Assembly (NCBI GenBank): GCA_910588595.1
Contig: CAJUQU010000006.1
Location: 1-34,393 of the forward strand
Origin: an uncultured Lachnospiraceae bacterium
GTDB taxonomy: Bacteria; Bacillota; Clostridia; Lachnospirales; Lachnospiraceae
Direction: 5' to 3'
DNA: 34,393 nucleotides
The position numbers were made by a program, and so were the translations under genes. The notes beneath the pieces were generated by a model, which had not been told where the DNA came from, made no database searches, and saw only the letters and a program-made list of their open reading frames with translations. Positions 1 through 7,135 of this stretch are shown in pieces (positions within the stretch are counted from its first letter, which is position 1; every line of letters begins with the position of its first letter).

Positions 1-48
1 CGAGATGGTTGTCAGTGACTGGAGTTCAGACGTGTGCTCTTCCGATCT
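1..48. other. Illumina P7/index sequencing adapter left in the assembly
   Basis: Bases 1-6 are the end of the P7 primer, 7-14 (GGTTGTCA) fit an 8-base index, and 15-48 match the TruSeq read-2 adapter, beginning GTGACTGGAGTTCAGACG and ending CTCTTCCGATCT. Genomic sequence therefore begins at 49. Read on the minus strand the adapter gives the tell-tale C-terminus IGRAHV, which is appended to the relaxase ORF. Certain as a sequence match; the index identity is inferred from the fixed spacing. Confidence 0.97.
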
Positions 49-1285
49 TCATGCTTTTCATTTTACTTTCGTCATATCCCATTCGTTTTTGATATTCTTT
101 TAATTCCGCCATTTGGTCGGCTGTCGGCGGAGGAAGCAGCTTTGCACGTTCTTCTAATGAAATCTTTGAAAAATCTACTTTTTCCTCTCTGATTACCTCT
201 GATTTTTTCCCCTGCCATTGTTCATTGAACTCCTGAAAAACACTTCCGTAAAAGATTTCTTCATCATTTTCAGATACATCATGATCTGCCTGAAAGTGGT
301 CAAATGCTTCGTAAAATGAATCTCCACCTTTTTTCGCCTCCTCCCGCCAGTCCCCATAATCATCAAGATACTGCTTTGTTTCCTCAATATCCTGCATGGT
401 ACGCCTGTATTCCACCTGCTTCTGCTCCTTTTCCTGCATATACTGTCTGATCCCTGCCACTGTAAATCGGCTTCCAGGTTTACTTCCCCTGACCGCCTGC
501 GCTTTTCCTGTTTTACCCGCATGGTACGGAAGCACATAACTGACGGTATTCCCTTTTAATCGTATATCCATGAGATATATTTTCTTTAACATCTCCACCA
601 CATCCTCAAGCGTTCTTGTTTCAGTGCTGTTCATTGCAAGGCGTACATAAGCCTTGATCTCTTCCTTAAAAGACAGCTTATCATGATTCTGCATCTGACA
701 TTCCGCAAAACTTTTCCGTTCCTGCGTCCGTTCCTCATTATAGAATGTATCCCTGACCGAATGTGTCAGCCCCCGCTCCATGCACTGTTCCCCGAAAAAC
801 TGTGACATCTCCTTCAATTCCGGCATCCCCCTGCGGAAAGATTTACCAGTCTTTACATTACAGTTGCTCACAATAAAATGAACATGGATATGCTCCGTGT
901 CCGTATGCACCGCCCACATTGCTTCATATCCTTTGCTCCAAAAGAATTTATGCGCAAATTCTCTTGCTATCTTATCTGCTTCCTCATAGGTCAGCTTATT
1001 GTTGTCATCCGGATGAAAAGAAATCGACATCTTATGTGCCAGAATATCTTTCTGCTTGTAACGCGAATATTTTTTATCGTGCATCTTCCTTGTTATCAGC
1101 AGACTGTTAGCAAAATTATCCCTGTTACATCCAAACGCTCCGTACAGATCCGCTCTTGTCTTTTGGATTCCTTCTTTTATCTGTTCTTTTTTCGTTCCAA
1201 GAATATAATCTGCCGCACTTTTTAACTGTGCGACAGATTTGCAGTAACTGTAATTCACATTGACATTTCCATAAACCTCTGCCAT
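26..1285 (-). CDS. Relaxase/mobilization nuclease, 3' end replaced by adapter
   Basis: This is the DNA-nicking relaxase of a mobilizable or conjugative element. It would cut oriT and stay bound to the transferred strand. The N-terminal domain carries the three-histidine metal site HTDTEHIHVH (H127, H132, H134, H136 from the chosen start), with candidate catalytic tyrosines in NVNVNYSY near residues 11-14. The family is VirD2-like/MobP (PF03432). I chose ATG at 1285 because GGGAGG lies 9 bases upstream; an in-frame ATG at 1339 has no ribosome site. The last real codon is near base 49; the terminal IGRAHV and the stop at 26-28 come from the sequencing adapter, so the true C-terminus is missing. 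It lies just downstream of the MobC-like gene, in the usual mobC-relaxase order. Confidence 0.9.
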   Translation of the reverse strand: MAEVYGNVNVNYSYCKSVAQLKSAADYILGTKKEQIKEGIQKTRADLYGAFGCNRDNFANSLLITRKMHDKKYSRYKQKDILAHKMSISFHPDDNNKLTYEEADKIAREFAHKFFWSKGYEAMWAVHTDTEHIHVHFIVSNCNVKTGKSFRRGMPELKEMSQFFGEQCMERGLTHSVRDTFYNEERTQERKSFAECQMQNHDKLSFKEEIKAYVRLAMNSTETRTLEDVVEMLKKIYLMDIRLKGNTVSYVLPYHAGKTGKAQAVRGSKPGSRFTVAGIRQYMQEKEQKQVEYRRTMQDIEETKQYLDDYGDWREEAKKGGDSFYEAFDHFQADHDVSENDEEIFYGSVFQEFNEQWQGKKSEVIREEKVDFSKISLEERAKLLPPPTADQMAELKEYQKRMGYDESKMKSMKIGRAHV

Positions 1286-1320
1286 AGACCATATCCTCCC
1301 TCTCATTTCTTTATTCCTGA

Positions 1321-1674
1321 TCAGGCTATTTTCTCCCATATGCGAAGCAGGCTGTTTTCAATTTGTTTATATCTGTATTCCGTATATTCAAGCGGCTGCT
1401 TCATATCCATACTGCCATAGGTATTAAGTATCTTTGCTATCTGGTTGATATTGACTCCCTGTTTTTTGAGTTCCGCCGAAAGCTCTGACAATAAATTACG
1501 CACATCCTTTAACGTAACGCCATCCATCTGCTTTCCCTCATTTATCCGTAACAGATAATCTACAAAGTCTGCATTGCTGCCATATCCGCTGGCTTCTTTT
1601 TGTTTTTCAAACTCTGCCTGCAACTTATCATCTGTTCGGATATAGATTACTCTGTTCCTTGCCCTGTTTCCCAT
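1321..1674 (-). CDS. MobC-like relaxosome accessory protein
   Basis: A 117-residue accessory protein expected to bind oriT DNA and help the relaxase nick it. The N-terminal part (NRVIYIRTDDKLQAEFEKQ) looks like a ribbon-helix-helix fold. Around residues 75-85 GVNINQIAKILN matches the conserved 'NxNQIA' segment of MobC-type proteins (PF05713-like). The start is supported by GGAGGG six bases upstream. It ends about 36 bases before the relaxase start, so the two are probably co-transcribed. Family assignment rests on the motif only. Confidence 0.82.
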   Translation of the reverse strand: MGNRARNRVIYIRTDDKLQAEFEKQKEASGYGSNADFVDYLLRINEGKQMDGVTLKDVRNLLSELSAELKKQGVNINQIAKILNTYGSMDMKQPLEYTEYRYKQIENSLLRIWEKIA

Positions 1675-1729
1675 AAAATCCCTCCAATCTGATAGCGATC
1701 TGCCTATCTTCTAAAAACAACCTTGCATC

Positions 1730-1769
1730 AAAAAAGAACCAGACACATTCTTCTCAACGTGTATGGCTC
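1730..1769 (-). terminator. Intrinsic terminator upstream of mobC
   Basis: On the minus strand GAGCCATACAC and GTGTCTGGTTC pair (one mismatch and one G-U in 11 positions) around a 12-base loop and are followed by TTTTTT. It would stop transcription coming from further upstream, so mobC-relaxase should have its own promoter or the hairpin acts as an attenuator. Confidence 0.6.
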
Positions 1770-1806
1770 CTAAATTCTCACTTCCTGTATCCACCTTTAT
1801 TCAATT

Positions 1807-1834
1807 GGCTACTGACATTTACAGTAGTGGCTAC
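1807..1834. other. Candidate oriT-region repeats
   Basis: Between the MobC-like gene and the next upstream reading frame there is a direct repeat of GGCTAC (1807-1812, 1829-1834) and a small inverted repeat TACTG/CAGTA (1810-1814, 1822-1826). Short repeats beside mobC-relaxase genes are typical of oriT. No nic site can be recognised by eye, so this is only a location to test. Confidence 0.25.
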
Positions 1835-1844
1835 ATTTTCAATA

Positions 1845-2078
1845 TCACGATTTCAATTCAAATATTGGCTGCAATCCCTCTTTCCTTTGTGTCCATTCGA
1901 TACCATTCACCGCATTTTCTGTAGCCTTGTCGTAGAAATGCTTCGTAATCATGCTCATTGAGCAGGACACATCATTCCCATAAGTCTGTCCGCTGCAAAA
2001 AACGCAGCTTCCAGACGAAAGCCTCCCCTCGCTCTGCGCTCCGTCCGGCTTTCCCACATCGCTTTCCCATTCAGGCAC
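1845..2078 (-). CDS. Small hypothetical protein, doubtful
   Basis: A 77-codon frame that would start at GTG with only a weak AGGTGG ribosome site. The same frame stays open upstream to about 2150 without an ATG, so it may be the tail of a decayed gene rather than an intact one. It has four cysteines and a helical-looking stretch ITKHFYDKATENAV. I recognise no family. It lies between a terminator at 2151-2189 and mobC. Confidence 0.3.
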   Translation of the reverse strand: MPEWESDVGKPDGAQSEGRLSSGSCVFCSGQTYGNDVSCSMSMITKHFYDKATENAVNGIEWTQRKEGLQPIFELKS

Positions 2079-2150
2079 TTTTCCACCTGCCGCCGATGTG
2101 GTGGGAATGATATAGGCAGGTAGTACCGTTGGCTTGCCAGCTCGTCAAAA

Positions 2151-2189
2151 ATAAAAACCGGAGTGCCTGCCGGACACTCCGATTTTTAT
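2151..2189. terminator. Bidirectional intrinsic terminator
   Basis: CGGAGTG (2159-2165) and CACTCCG (2175-2181) form a 7-bp stem with a 9-base loop, flanked by ATAAAAA on the left and TTTTTAT on the right. The A and T tracts make it work in either direction. It separates the ParR-like gene from the mob genes. Confidence 0.75.
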
Positions 2190-2227
2190 TTCTTCCTCAC
2201 TGTCTGCGCCACCGGTGCTACCTGCTC

Positions 2228-2244
2228 AGGGGGCTTTGCCCCCT
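2228..2244. repeat. Perfect GC-rich hairpin downstream of parR-like gene
   Basis: AGGGGGC-TTT-GCCCCCT is a perfect 7-bp stem with a 3-base loop, 18 bases past the stop of the ParR-like gene. It has no T tract on either side, so it may protect the mRNA 3' end or act with the terminator at 2151-2189. Confidence 0.5.
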
Positions 2245-2261
2245 AAGAACCCCCATTCCGG

Positions 2262-2717
2262 CTATCCTCCAAAACTGAAATCAAGGAACTCATTCTCCTC
2301 CGGTTCCTCTGTTTCAGCTTCCCCGCCATTTTGCAGAATACCACCGCCGGAACTTAATACCTGCATCTCCCCATTTTCTTTCAAATAATTTTCCGCTCGT
2401 GCATCACTTCCTGTTGCCAAGATATTCTGCTGCAAAAGGCAAATGCCGATAAGCTGTGACAGGTTGCCAAGCACTTTCTGTTCCACCTTTTCCATGATCC
2501 TATCTGCAAAGGCATCCTCTTTTTCCCTTGTTTCCAGATAAGGATCATCCGATATTGCCAGATGCCTGTCATAAAAATCATTGATTGCCTGAATGATAAA
2601 GTCATTCTGCGAGGGAAATGCCCTGACAACTTCTGAGTGAAGTATTTCCCATGCCCGTCTGTCAGCTTCCTTTTCCTCATAAAACCGCACATTGCGGTTA
2701 CGGATATTTCCTGTCAT
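2262..2717 (-). CDS. ParR-like plasmid segregation adaptor (probable)
   Basis: A 151-residue protein directly downstream of a ParM/StbA-type ATPase gene, the place where ParMRC systems encode the centromere-binding adaptor ParR. The N-terminal part (NIRNRNVRFYEEKEADRRAWEI, split here by context, then FPSQNDFIIQAIND around residues 34-47) fits a ribbon-helix-helix DNA-binding fold. The C-terminal 30 residues are acidic and low in complexity, ending DFSFGG, consistent with a filament-contact tail. The ribosome site is AAGAAGG about 8 bases upstream. The call depends mainly on gene context. Confidence 0.6.
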   Translation of the reverse strand: MTGNIRNRNVRFYEEKEADRRAWEILHSEVVRAFPSQNDFIIQAINDFYDRHLAISDDPYLETREKEDAFADRIMEKVEQKVLGNLSQLIGICLLQQNILATGSDARAENYLKENGEMQVLSSGGGILQNGGEAETEEPEENEFLDFSFGG

Positions 2718-2773
2718 TCCTGCACCTTCTTTCTAGCTGCACTTTTTATTTCCGCGAGCAATGAGCCAACCGA

Positions 2774-2840
2774 CCATGCTTGCATGGGCATTTGGCGAAT
2801 GCCGCGAGAGTCAAATACCCCGCCTTTTGGGTATTTGACT
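2774..2840. repeat. Three consecutive stem-loops between parM-like and parR-like genes
   Basis: CCATGC-TT-GCATGG (2774-2787), GGCATT-TGGCG-AATGCC (2787-2803) and AGTCAAATACCC/GGGTATTTGACT (2809-2820 with 2829-2840, a 12-bp perfect stem) follow one another. The third overlaps the last codons of the parM-like frame. They could be a terminator pair, a centromere-like site, or structure controlling parR translation. Confidence 0.55.
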
Positions 2841-3751
2841 GTGCCGCAAAATCATGTAACAGTAATATTCATATCCCTTTGCAGTCGCACAGATATCGTG
2901 ATTAAAATGCGTCCTCTCCCGGTTATATACCCCGACAACTTCCACGATTCTTGCGCCGCCGCCCATAAAGTGAAGCTGCATAAGGCTTTCATTATATTCA
3001 TAATCCTTCAGCTTCTGAAAAATCTCCTGTACATAGGAAACTGCTGCTGCTTTCATGAGTGAGGCATAAGGCTCTGCAATATCCGTTTCCCCTGTCCTCA
3101 GATAATTTTCAATGACCTCGTTCATCAGGTTTGTTCCCGTTTCGTCCAACTACGCTGCATGCACTGGAAAACACCGAGTTTCTCTGTCCATGATTTACTC
3201 TCCATCGCCCTGCCATTGTTTAAATACATGATATTCATTGTTCCGTTGCCAATATCGGCAAGTAAATTCATTCCTTTAAAATCTTTCAGGTTTTCCGCCA
3301 CCGCAGAATAGCATTGCGGCATGACTGTGCATCCGGCAATCTCGACCTCATACTGTCTGCCTTTATAGCGAAACTGCACAATCTTATTCTGCATCAAATA
3401 TTGGCGGAAAGATTCTCTCTGCGCCTGCACCCACTTCAACGGAAGTCCTGATGCAAGATGTACTCTGGCAGAGGTTAAGTTCCTTGCATTCAGTTCTTTT
3501 GCTATTGCTGCAAGCGTTAGGATATAATTATCATCATCTGACTGCTTTTCAGCGATAAAGCTCTTATGACCTTCCCCGATAATGTAGAAATATCCGTCAT
3601 ACTCCAGATAATCCTTACTGAAAGTCGGCGCTTTCTCACTCTTGATCAAGGCTGTTGGAAATACCCTGTGTGCTGTTTTGATATTTCCATATCCATGATC
3701 AATTCCTAAGATCAATGTTCCATTCATGTTATATTCTCTTATATTCGCCAT
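2811..3751 (-). pseudogene. Frameshifted ParM/StbA-family actin-like ATPase
   Basis: The actin-like ATPase forms the filaments that push plasmid or element copies apart. The N-terminal frame (3751 to 3125) holds the phosphate-1 loop LILGIDHGYGNIKTA and the phosphate-2 loop ADIGNGTMNIMYL. It then reads GVFQCMQRSW and stops out of family. A second frame (3149 to 2811) carries the rest: DETGTNLMNEVIENYLRTG and the GGGAR adenosine-loop segment. In relatives, QCM is joined to DETG by about eight residues; here only 11 bases separate them, so a small deletion (about 13 bases) would explain both the missing residues and the shift. Start: GAGAGGG 8 bases before ATG 3751. It is probably non-functional unless the sequence here is wrong. 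Confidence 0.8.
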
Positions 3752-3787
3752 AATTTTTCCCTCTCTTTTTTATAATGTTTTTTGTGC

Positions 3788-3832
3788 CGATTTTTGCTGC
3801 GTGTAAACGCAGAATCTACCTTACAAAAATCG
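3788..3832. repeat. Nested palindrome just upstream of parM-like gene
   Basis: CGATTTTTG (3788-3796) pairs with CAAAAATCG (3824-3832). Inside it CTGCGT-GTAA-ACGCAG (3797-3812) is a perfect hairpin. It sits between TnpV and the parM-like start, where parC centromeres lie in R1-type systems. It may equally be the terminator of the parB-tnpV transcript. Confidence 0.5.
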
Positions 3833-3845
3833 TGTGCATCAATAT

Positions 3846-4247
3846 TTAGTGATAACAATAGATAATATCTTGAAGAACCACTTCCTCTGCCATTGCCTTA
3901 GCCTGTACCCGAAGCTGCCACATTTCCATTGTAGAATCTGGATTCTCCGGTTTATGCTTCTGTAAATACTGCTGCATAATCCTTTCCAGCAATTCATTTG
4001 CTTCTTCATTGATTTCTGCCGCTTTTTGTCTCAACTGCCCTAAATGAATCAAATGATAATATCTTTCCGGCTGGTTTTCTTTCAGATACTTTTTCCATAA
4101 ATCTCCATATTTTCCTGAAAAGGTATTCTGCATTACTTCTGTTTCTTCTTCGCCAATACGGATATTGGGATATAAGATACCGTCTTTTTCTGTGTAAGTA
4201 CCACCCATTTGTTCAAATATTGATAATTCTTCTTTCTGCCTGCCCAT
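3846..4247 (-). CDS. tnpV: TnpV-family transposon protein
   Basis: A 133-residue protein of the TnpV family, named from Tn4451-type mobilizable transposons and common in clostridial integrative elements; its biochemical role is not established. Recognisable features are the N-terminal IFEQMGGTYTEKDGILYPN, the LWKKYLKENQPERYYHLI block and the C-terminal AMAEEVVLQDIIY. The start is ATG 4247, with GGAGG 8 bases upstream; the longer frame to 4262 would begin with TTG inside that ribosome site. It follows the ParB-like gene by 25 bases, so they share a transcript. Confidence 0.8.
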   Translation of the reverse strand: MGRQKEELSIFEQMGGTYTEKDGILYPNIRIGEEETEVMQNTFSGKYGDLWKKYLKENQPERYYHLIHLGQLRQKAAEINEEANELLERIMQQYLQKHKPENPDSTMEMWQLRVQAKAMAEEVVLQDIIYCYH

Positions 4248-4272
4248 AACTTTATCCTCCAATCATCTGTTT

Positions 4273-5229
4273 CTATCGTGATTTTTCTGCTCTTTTAGCT
4301 GAACGGTTATGAATACCTGTTTGTTTTTCATGCCAATCCCTGACTAATTTTTCTATCAGTTCCACTTTCTGCTTTGGTGTGAAATCTGCGGGAAAATACT
4401 GCGATAACGAATCTGCCCTAATCTTAATCTGTTCTCTCTGATTTGCTTTTTCCTCTCCCAAAATATCATACATTTTATCCATATCAATTCCCTCTGACTG
4501 ACTCAGGCGTTTCATTCGGTTTGCCTGTGAAAGAGACGGTGTACACTGCTCCAAATCCATCACCGCATGAAGCTCATACTGTTCTTCTTCCTTCAGATAA
4601 GAAAGTTCCACTGCTATGGTAAACGCTATTTTCCCTTCGTCTACCATATCAAGGATTTTGGGAATAAGATTTGTCAGACGGATATACCTTGCAATCTGAT
4701 TCCGGCTCTCCCCAACCTGTTTTGCCAAAAGTTCATCCGAGCGAAGTATGGTTTTTCCGTTTTCTCCAACATCCTTTGACAGCTTTCTCCCAGCTTGGGA
4801 CATAGAATCAATAAGTTTCTTTCCCTGCTGCTTCATGGCTTCCAGCTTCGTTTTATCGGCATAAGCTTTCTCACTGGGCTTGATATGCTCCCGCTGTAAA
4901 TTACTGTCCACCATCGCGATTGTCGCTTCTGCATCATCCATCTGCACAATCATCACAGGAATTGTATCTATGCCTGCCCATTCGCTGGCCGCTTTTCTTC
5001 TGTGCCCTGCGATGATTTCATACCCTGATCCAATTGGGTTTGGTCTTACAATCAAGGGCACAAGCACTCCCTTATCCTGCATACTCTTTGATAATTCAAA
5101 AAGATGCATATCATGCGCTACCTTGAACGGATGCCCCTGAAAATCATTCAGGTCGCTGATCTTTACATTTTCCGTCTGTACATTGTGGCCGAAAATCCCA
5201 CATACACTCTTTTTGCCTGTCTGCTCCAT
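4273..5229 (-). CDS. ParB/RepB/Spo0J-family partition protein
   Basis: A 318-residue ParB-like DNA-binding protein. The N-terminal ParB/sulfiredoxin-like nuclease/CTPase domain shows LVPLIVRPN and the signature GYEIIAGHRRKAA (about residues 70-85), then MVDSNLQREH. The middle helix-turn-helix is LAKQVGESRNQIARYIRL. The C-terminal part is basic. No ParA ATPase gene lies beside it, so it may act as a solo ParB-like regulator of the element, as is common in clostridial integrative elements. ATG 5229 has GGAGG 8 bases upstream. Confidence 0.88.
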   Translation of the reverse strand: MEQTGKKSVCGIFGHNVQTENVKISDLNDFQGHPFKVAHDMHLFELSKSMQDKGVLVPLIVRPNPIGSGYEIIAGHRRKAASEWAGIDTIPVMIVQMDDAEATIAMVDSNLQREHIKPSEKAYADKTKLEAMKQQGKKLIDSMSQAGRKLSKDVGENGKTILRSDELLAKQVGESRNQIARYIRLTNLIPKILDMVDEGKIAFTIAVELSYLKEEEQYELHAVMDLEQCTPSLSQANRMKRLSQSEGIDMDKMYDILGEEKANQREQIKIRADSLSQYFPADFTPKQKVELIEKLVRDWHEKQTGIHNRSAKRAEKSR

Positions 5230-5299
5230 CTGTTTGTCCTCCTACTTTTTAATTTGATTATCAAGGTGTCTGATGAATGCTGGCAGTTCTAACATCAAA

Positions 5300-5348
5300 A
5301 AAGACCGCCTGCTCCACACCATAAAAATATAGAAAACAAGCGGTCTTT
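5300..5348. terminator. Long-loop inverted repeat at element edge
   Basis: AAAGACCGC (5300-5308) and GCGGTCTTT (5340-5348) form a perfect 9-bp stem around a 31-base loop. It lies between the ParB-like gene and the rlmD side, so it may be a terminator for short minus-strand transcripts reading towards it or a mobile-element end. Confidence 0.45.
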
Positions 5349-5352
5349 CGAC

Positions 5353-5430
5353 TTACCTATTATTCAGTTGTTGATAAGTTTTTTCTGTAATGATTGAATT
5401 TGTGAACAATACATTTTTGTGTCTACTCAT
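5353..5430 (-). other. Short coupled frames after rlmD, possible gene remnant
   Basis: A 25-codon frame (MSRHKNVLFTNSI at the start, ending YQQLNNR) begins at an ATGA overlap with the stop of a frame that runs on in phase after the rlmD stop (5558 to 5427, containing EYREDSHKTFLKK and ending VVMELV). Neither has a convincing ribosome site. They could be one decayed gene at the junction between the mobile element and rlmD. I recognise no family. The rest of 5230-5558 holds only the inverted repeat at 5300-5348. Confidence 0.22.
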
Positions 5431-5558
5431 ACGAGTTCCATAACTACGGACGCTTTAATCTCGTGAGCAATCTCTTTTTTCAGGAAAGTCTTATGACTAT
5501 CCTCCCGATATTCAAGTGTTCGGTTAAACTTAAAAATCCACGCAAATCGTGACGATTT

Positions 5559-6734
5559 CTACGAATCCGTCCTCTGTAGACAACATGCGACTTCCACATG
5601 ATCTGTAAAACTGAACATATCGACAGGCCACGCCTCCCTCGCGATATATCCTTCCTTTGCAAACCATCCCAGATCCCTTCCGAGTGTCTCAGGATTGCAG
5701 GAGACATAAACAACTCTCCTTGGCTTTACACGTGCAGCCGCTTTCACAAACGCCTGTGTACTCCCGCTTCTTGGCGGATCCATGACAACTACATCAGCGC
5801 GCTCCCCCTTTTGTGACATGAGTGTCATATATTCCGTTGCATCTGCAGCGACAAATTGTATGTGCTCCAGATTATTTCTTTTGGCATTAGCCCTTGCATC
5901 CTTTACTGCCTGCTCGTTTAACTCGATCCCTAAAACACGCCCCGCTTTTGCGTGCATGCACATCCCGATCGTGCCGACACCACAGTAAGCATCAATCACC
6001 GTCTCCGTTCCTGTCAGCCCTGCAGCCTGTATTGCCTTTTTGTACAATACCTGCGTCTGCGCAGAGTTCACCTGATAAAACGACCCTGGTGATATACGGA
6101 AACGCAGTCCAAGCAGTACATCGTCGATGTAACCTTGGCCGTACAATACCTTATTGCGATCTCCGAGTACCATCGTCGTCTTTTTGTCATTGACATTCTG
6201 CACGATGGTCGTGATCTCAGGGTGGATTTCCCTCAATCTATCGACAAAATGATTCTTGTGCGGGAACTCTGGCGATGCAGTCACCAACACAACCATGATC
6301 TGTTTGGTAGACGCCCCTTTTCTGACAAGCACATGGCGCATCAGCCCGCGCCCCGTGTCCTCATTGTACACCCACAGCCGAAAAGACTGCACCAGCTTTG
6401 TCACTGTCTGGATGATTGCTGATGCCTGTGTATCCTCGATCAGACAATCTTTGACAGGTATGATCATGTGGGTTCTCTCTGCATATGTCCCTGCTATAAC
6501 CTCATCCTTACCATTATCCAATCTCCTGCCAAACACTGCGTGCACTTTATTCCTATAATGATAGGGATAATACAGACCTGCCACATCATTTATTTTTTTA
6601 CAGTATTTTCCGATATTGTCAATAACCTGCTTTTTCTTTTCTGCAAGCTCCTCCTCGTAACTTTTCTCTCCAATATGGCAGGCGCCGCATTTTTTCACAT
6701 AGGGGCACTTTTCCACATTCTCTTTTTTTTCCAT
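5559..6734 (-). CDS. rlmD: 23S rRNA (uracil-5-)-methyltransferase RlmD/RumA
   Basis: A SAM-dependent enzyme that makes 5-methyluridine in 23S rRNA (U1939-type, or RlmCD-like). The iron-sulfur motif CPYVKKCGAC (Cx5Cx2C) lies near residue 10, with a fourth cysteine in VKDCLIED. The SAM loop is VIDAYCGVGTIGM, followed by MDPPRSG. The catalytic nucleophile is the cysteine of YVSCNPETL. ATG 6734 has AGG seven bases upstream; an adjacent GTG at 6737 is possible. It ends VEVACCLQRTDS and is immediately followed by the mobile-element module. The 3' end of rumA/rlmD is a known integration target in Firmicutes, so the last residues may come from the element. Confidence 0.93.
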   Translation of the reverse strand: MEKKENVEKCPYVKKCGACHIGEKSYEEELAEKKKQVIDNIGKYCKKINDVAGLYYPYHYRNKVHAVFGRRLDNGKDEVIAGTYAERTHMIIPVKDCLIEDTQASAIIQTVTKLVQSFRLWVYNEDTGRGLMRHVLVRKGASTKQIMVVLVTASPEFPHKNHFVDRLREIHPEITTIVQNVNDKKTTMVLGDRNKVLYGQGYIDDVLLGLRFRISPGSFYQVNSAQTQVLYKKAIQAAGLTGTETVIDAYCGVGTIGMCMHAKAGRVLGIELNEQAVKDARANAKRNNLEHIQFVAADATEYMTLMSQKGERADVVVMDPPRSGSTQAFVKAAARVKPRRVVYVSCNPETLGRDLGWFAKEGYIAREAWPVDMFSFTDHVEVACCLQRTDS

Positions 6735-6792
6735 CACTGCACCTCATCTCCTCGCAAGTGTTTATCTAATACAATTCGGTGTAACCGTTCTC

Positions 6793-7014
6793 TAGAGCGT
6801 GTTTGAAAAATCATTCCCGCCATCTATATAACGCCATAGCGTCGTATTCACCACTTTGCGTGATATTTGCACCGCATTCAGTCGACGTAAGGCATTGCCC
6901 TTTATGCCTTTGCCCCCTACGCCTCCTTCATTTGGCACATCATCTGTAAGATGATTTAATCTCCCACAAACTGTGACGTACATCTGACTGAAAGCATTTT
7001 TCAAACACGCTCTA
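6793..7014. mobile_element. MITE-like element with 17-bp terminal inverted repeats and TA duplication
   Basis: GAGCGTGTTTGAAAAAT (6795-6811) and its exact reverse complement (6996-7012) bound a 218-bp element, each end flanked by TA (6793-6794, 7013-7014). TA duplication fits IS630/Tc1-mariner-type mobilisation. No transposase is encoded; a 70-codon frame spanning the element looks fortuitous. Two related fragments lie at 9217-9241 and 19371-19401. The remaining bases to 7135 hold nothing I recognise. Confidence 0.85.
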
Positions 7015-7135
7015 AATCAATACAATCCCAGTCTGAGTTTTGATTCTCCTCTGTAAGACCCCTGGCAGTATTTGGTGTCTGAGTTCCCATGCCAAAATAT
7101 GATACAAGATCACTTTCCTCGCATTCTCTTCTTAA

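Noticed and set aside
6792-7004. 70-codon minus-strand frame inside the MITE
   Set aside because: It spans the element from end to end, has no ribosome site and uses the terminal repeats as coding sequence, so it is most likely fortuitous.
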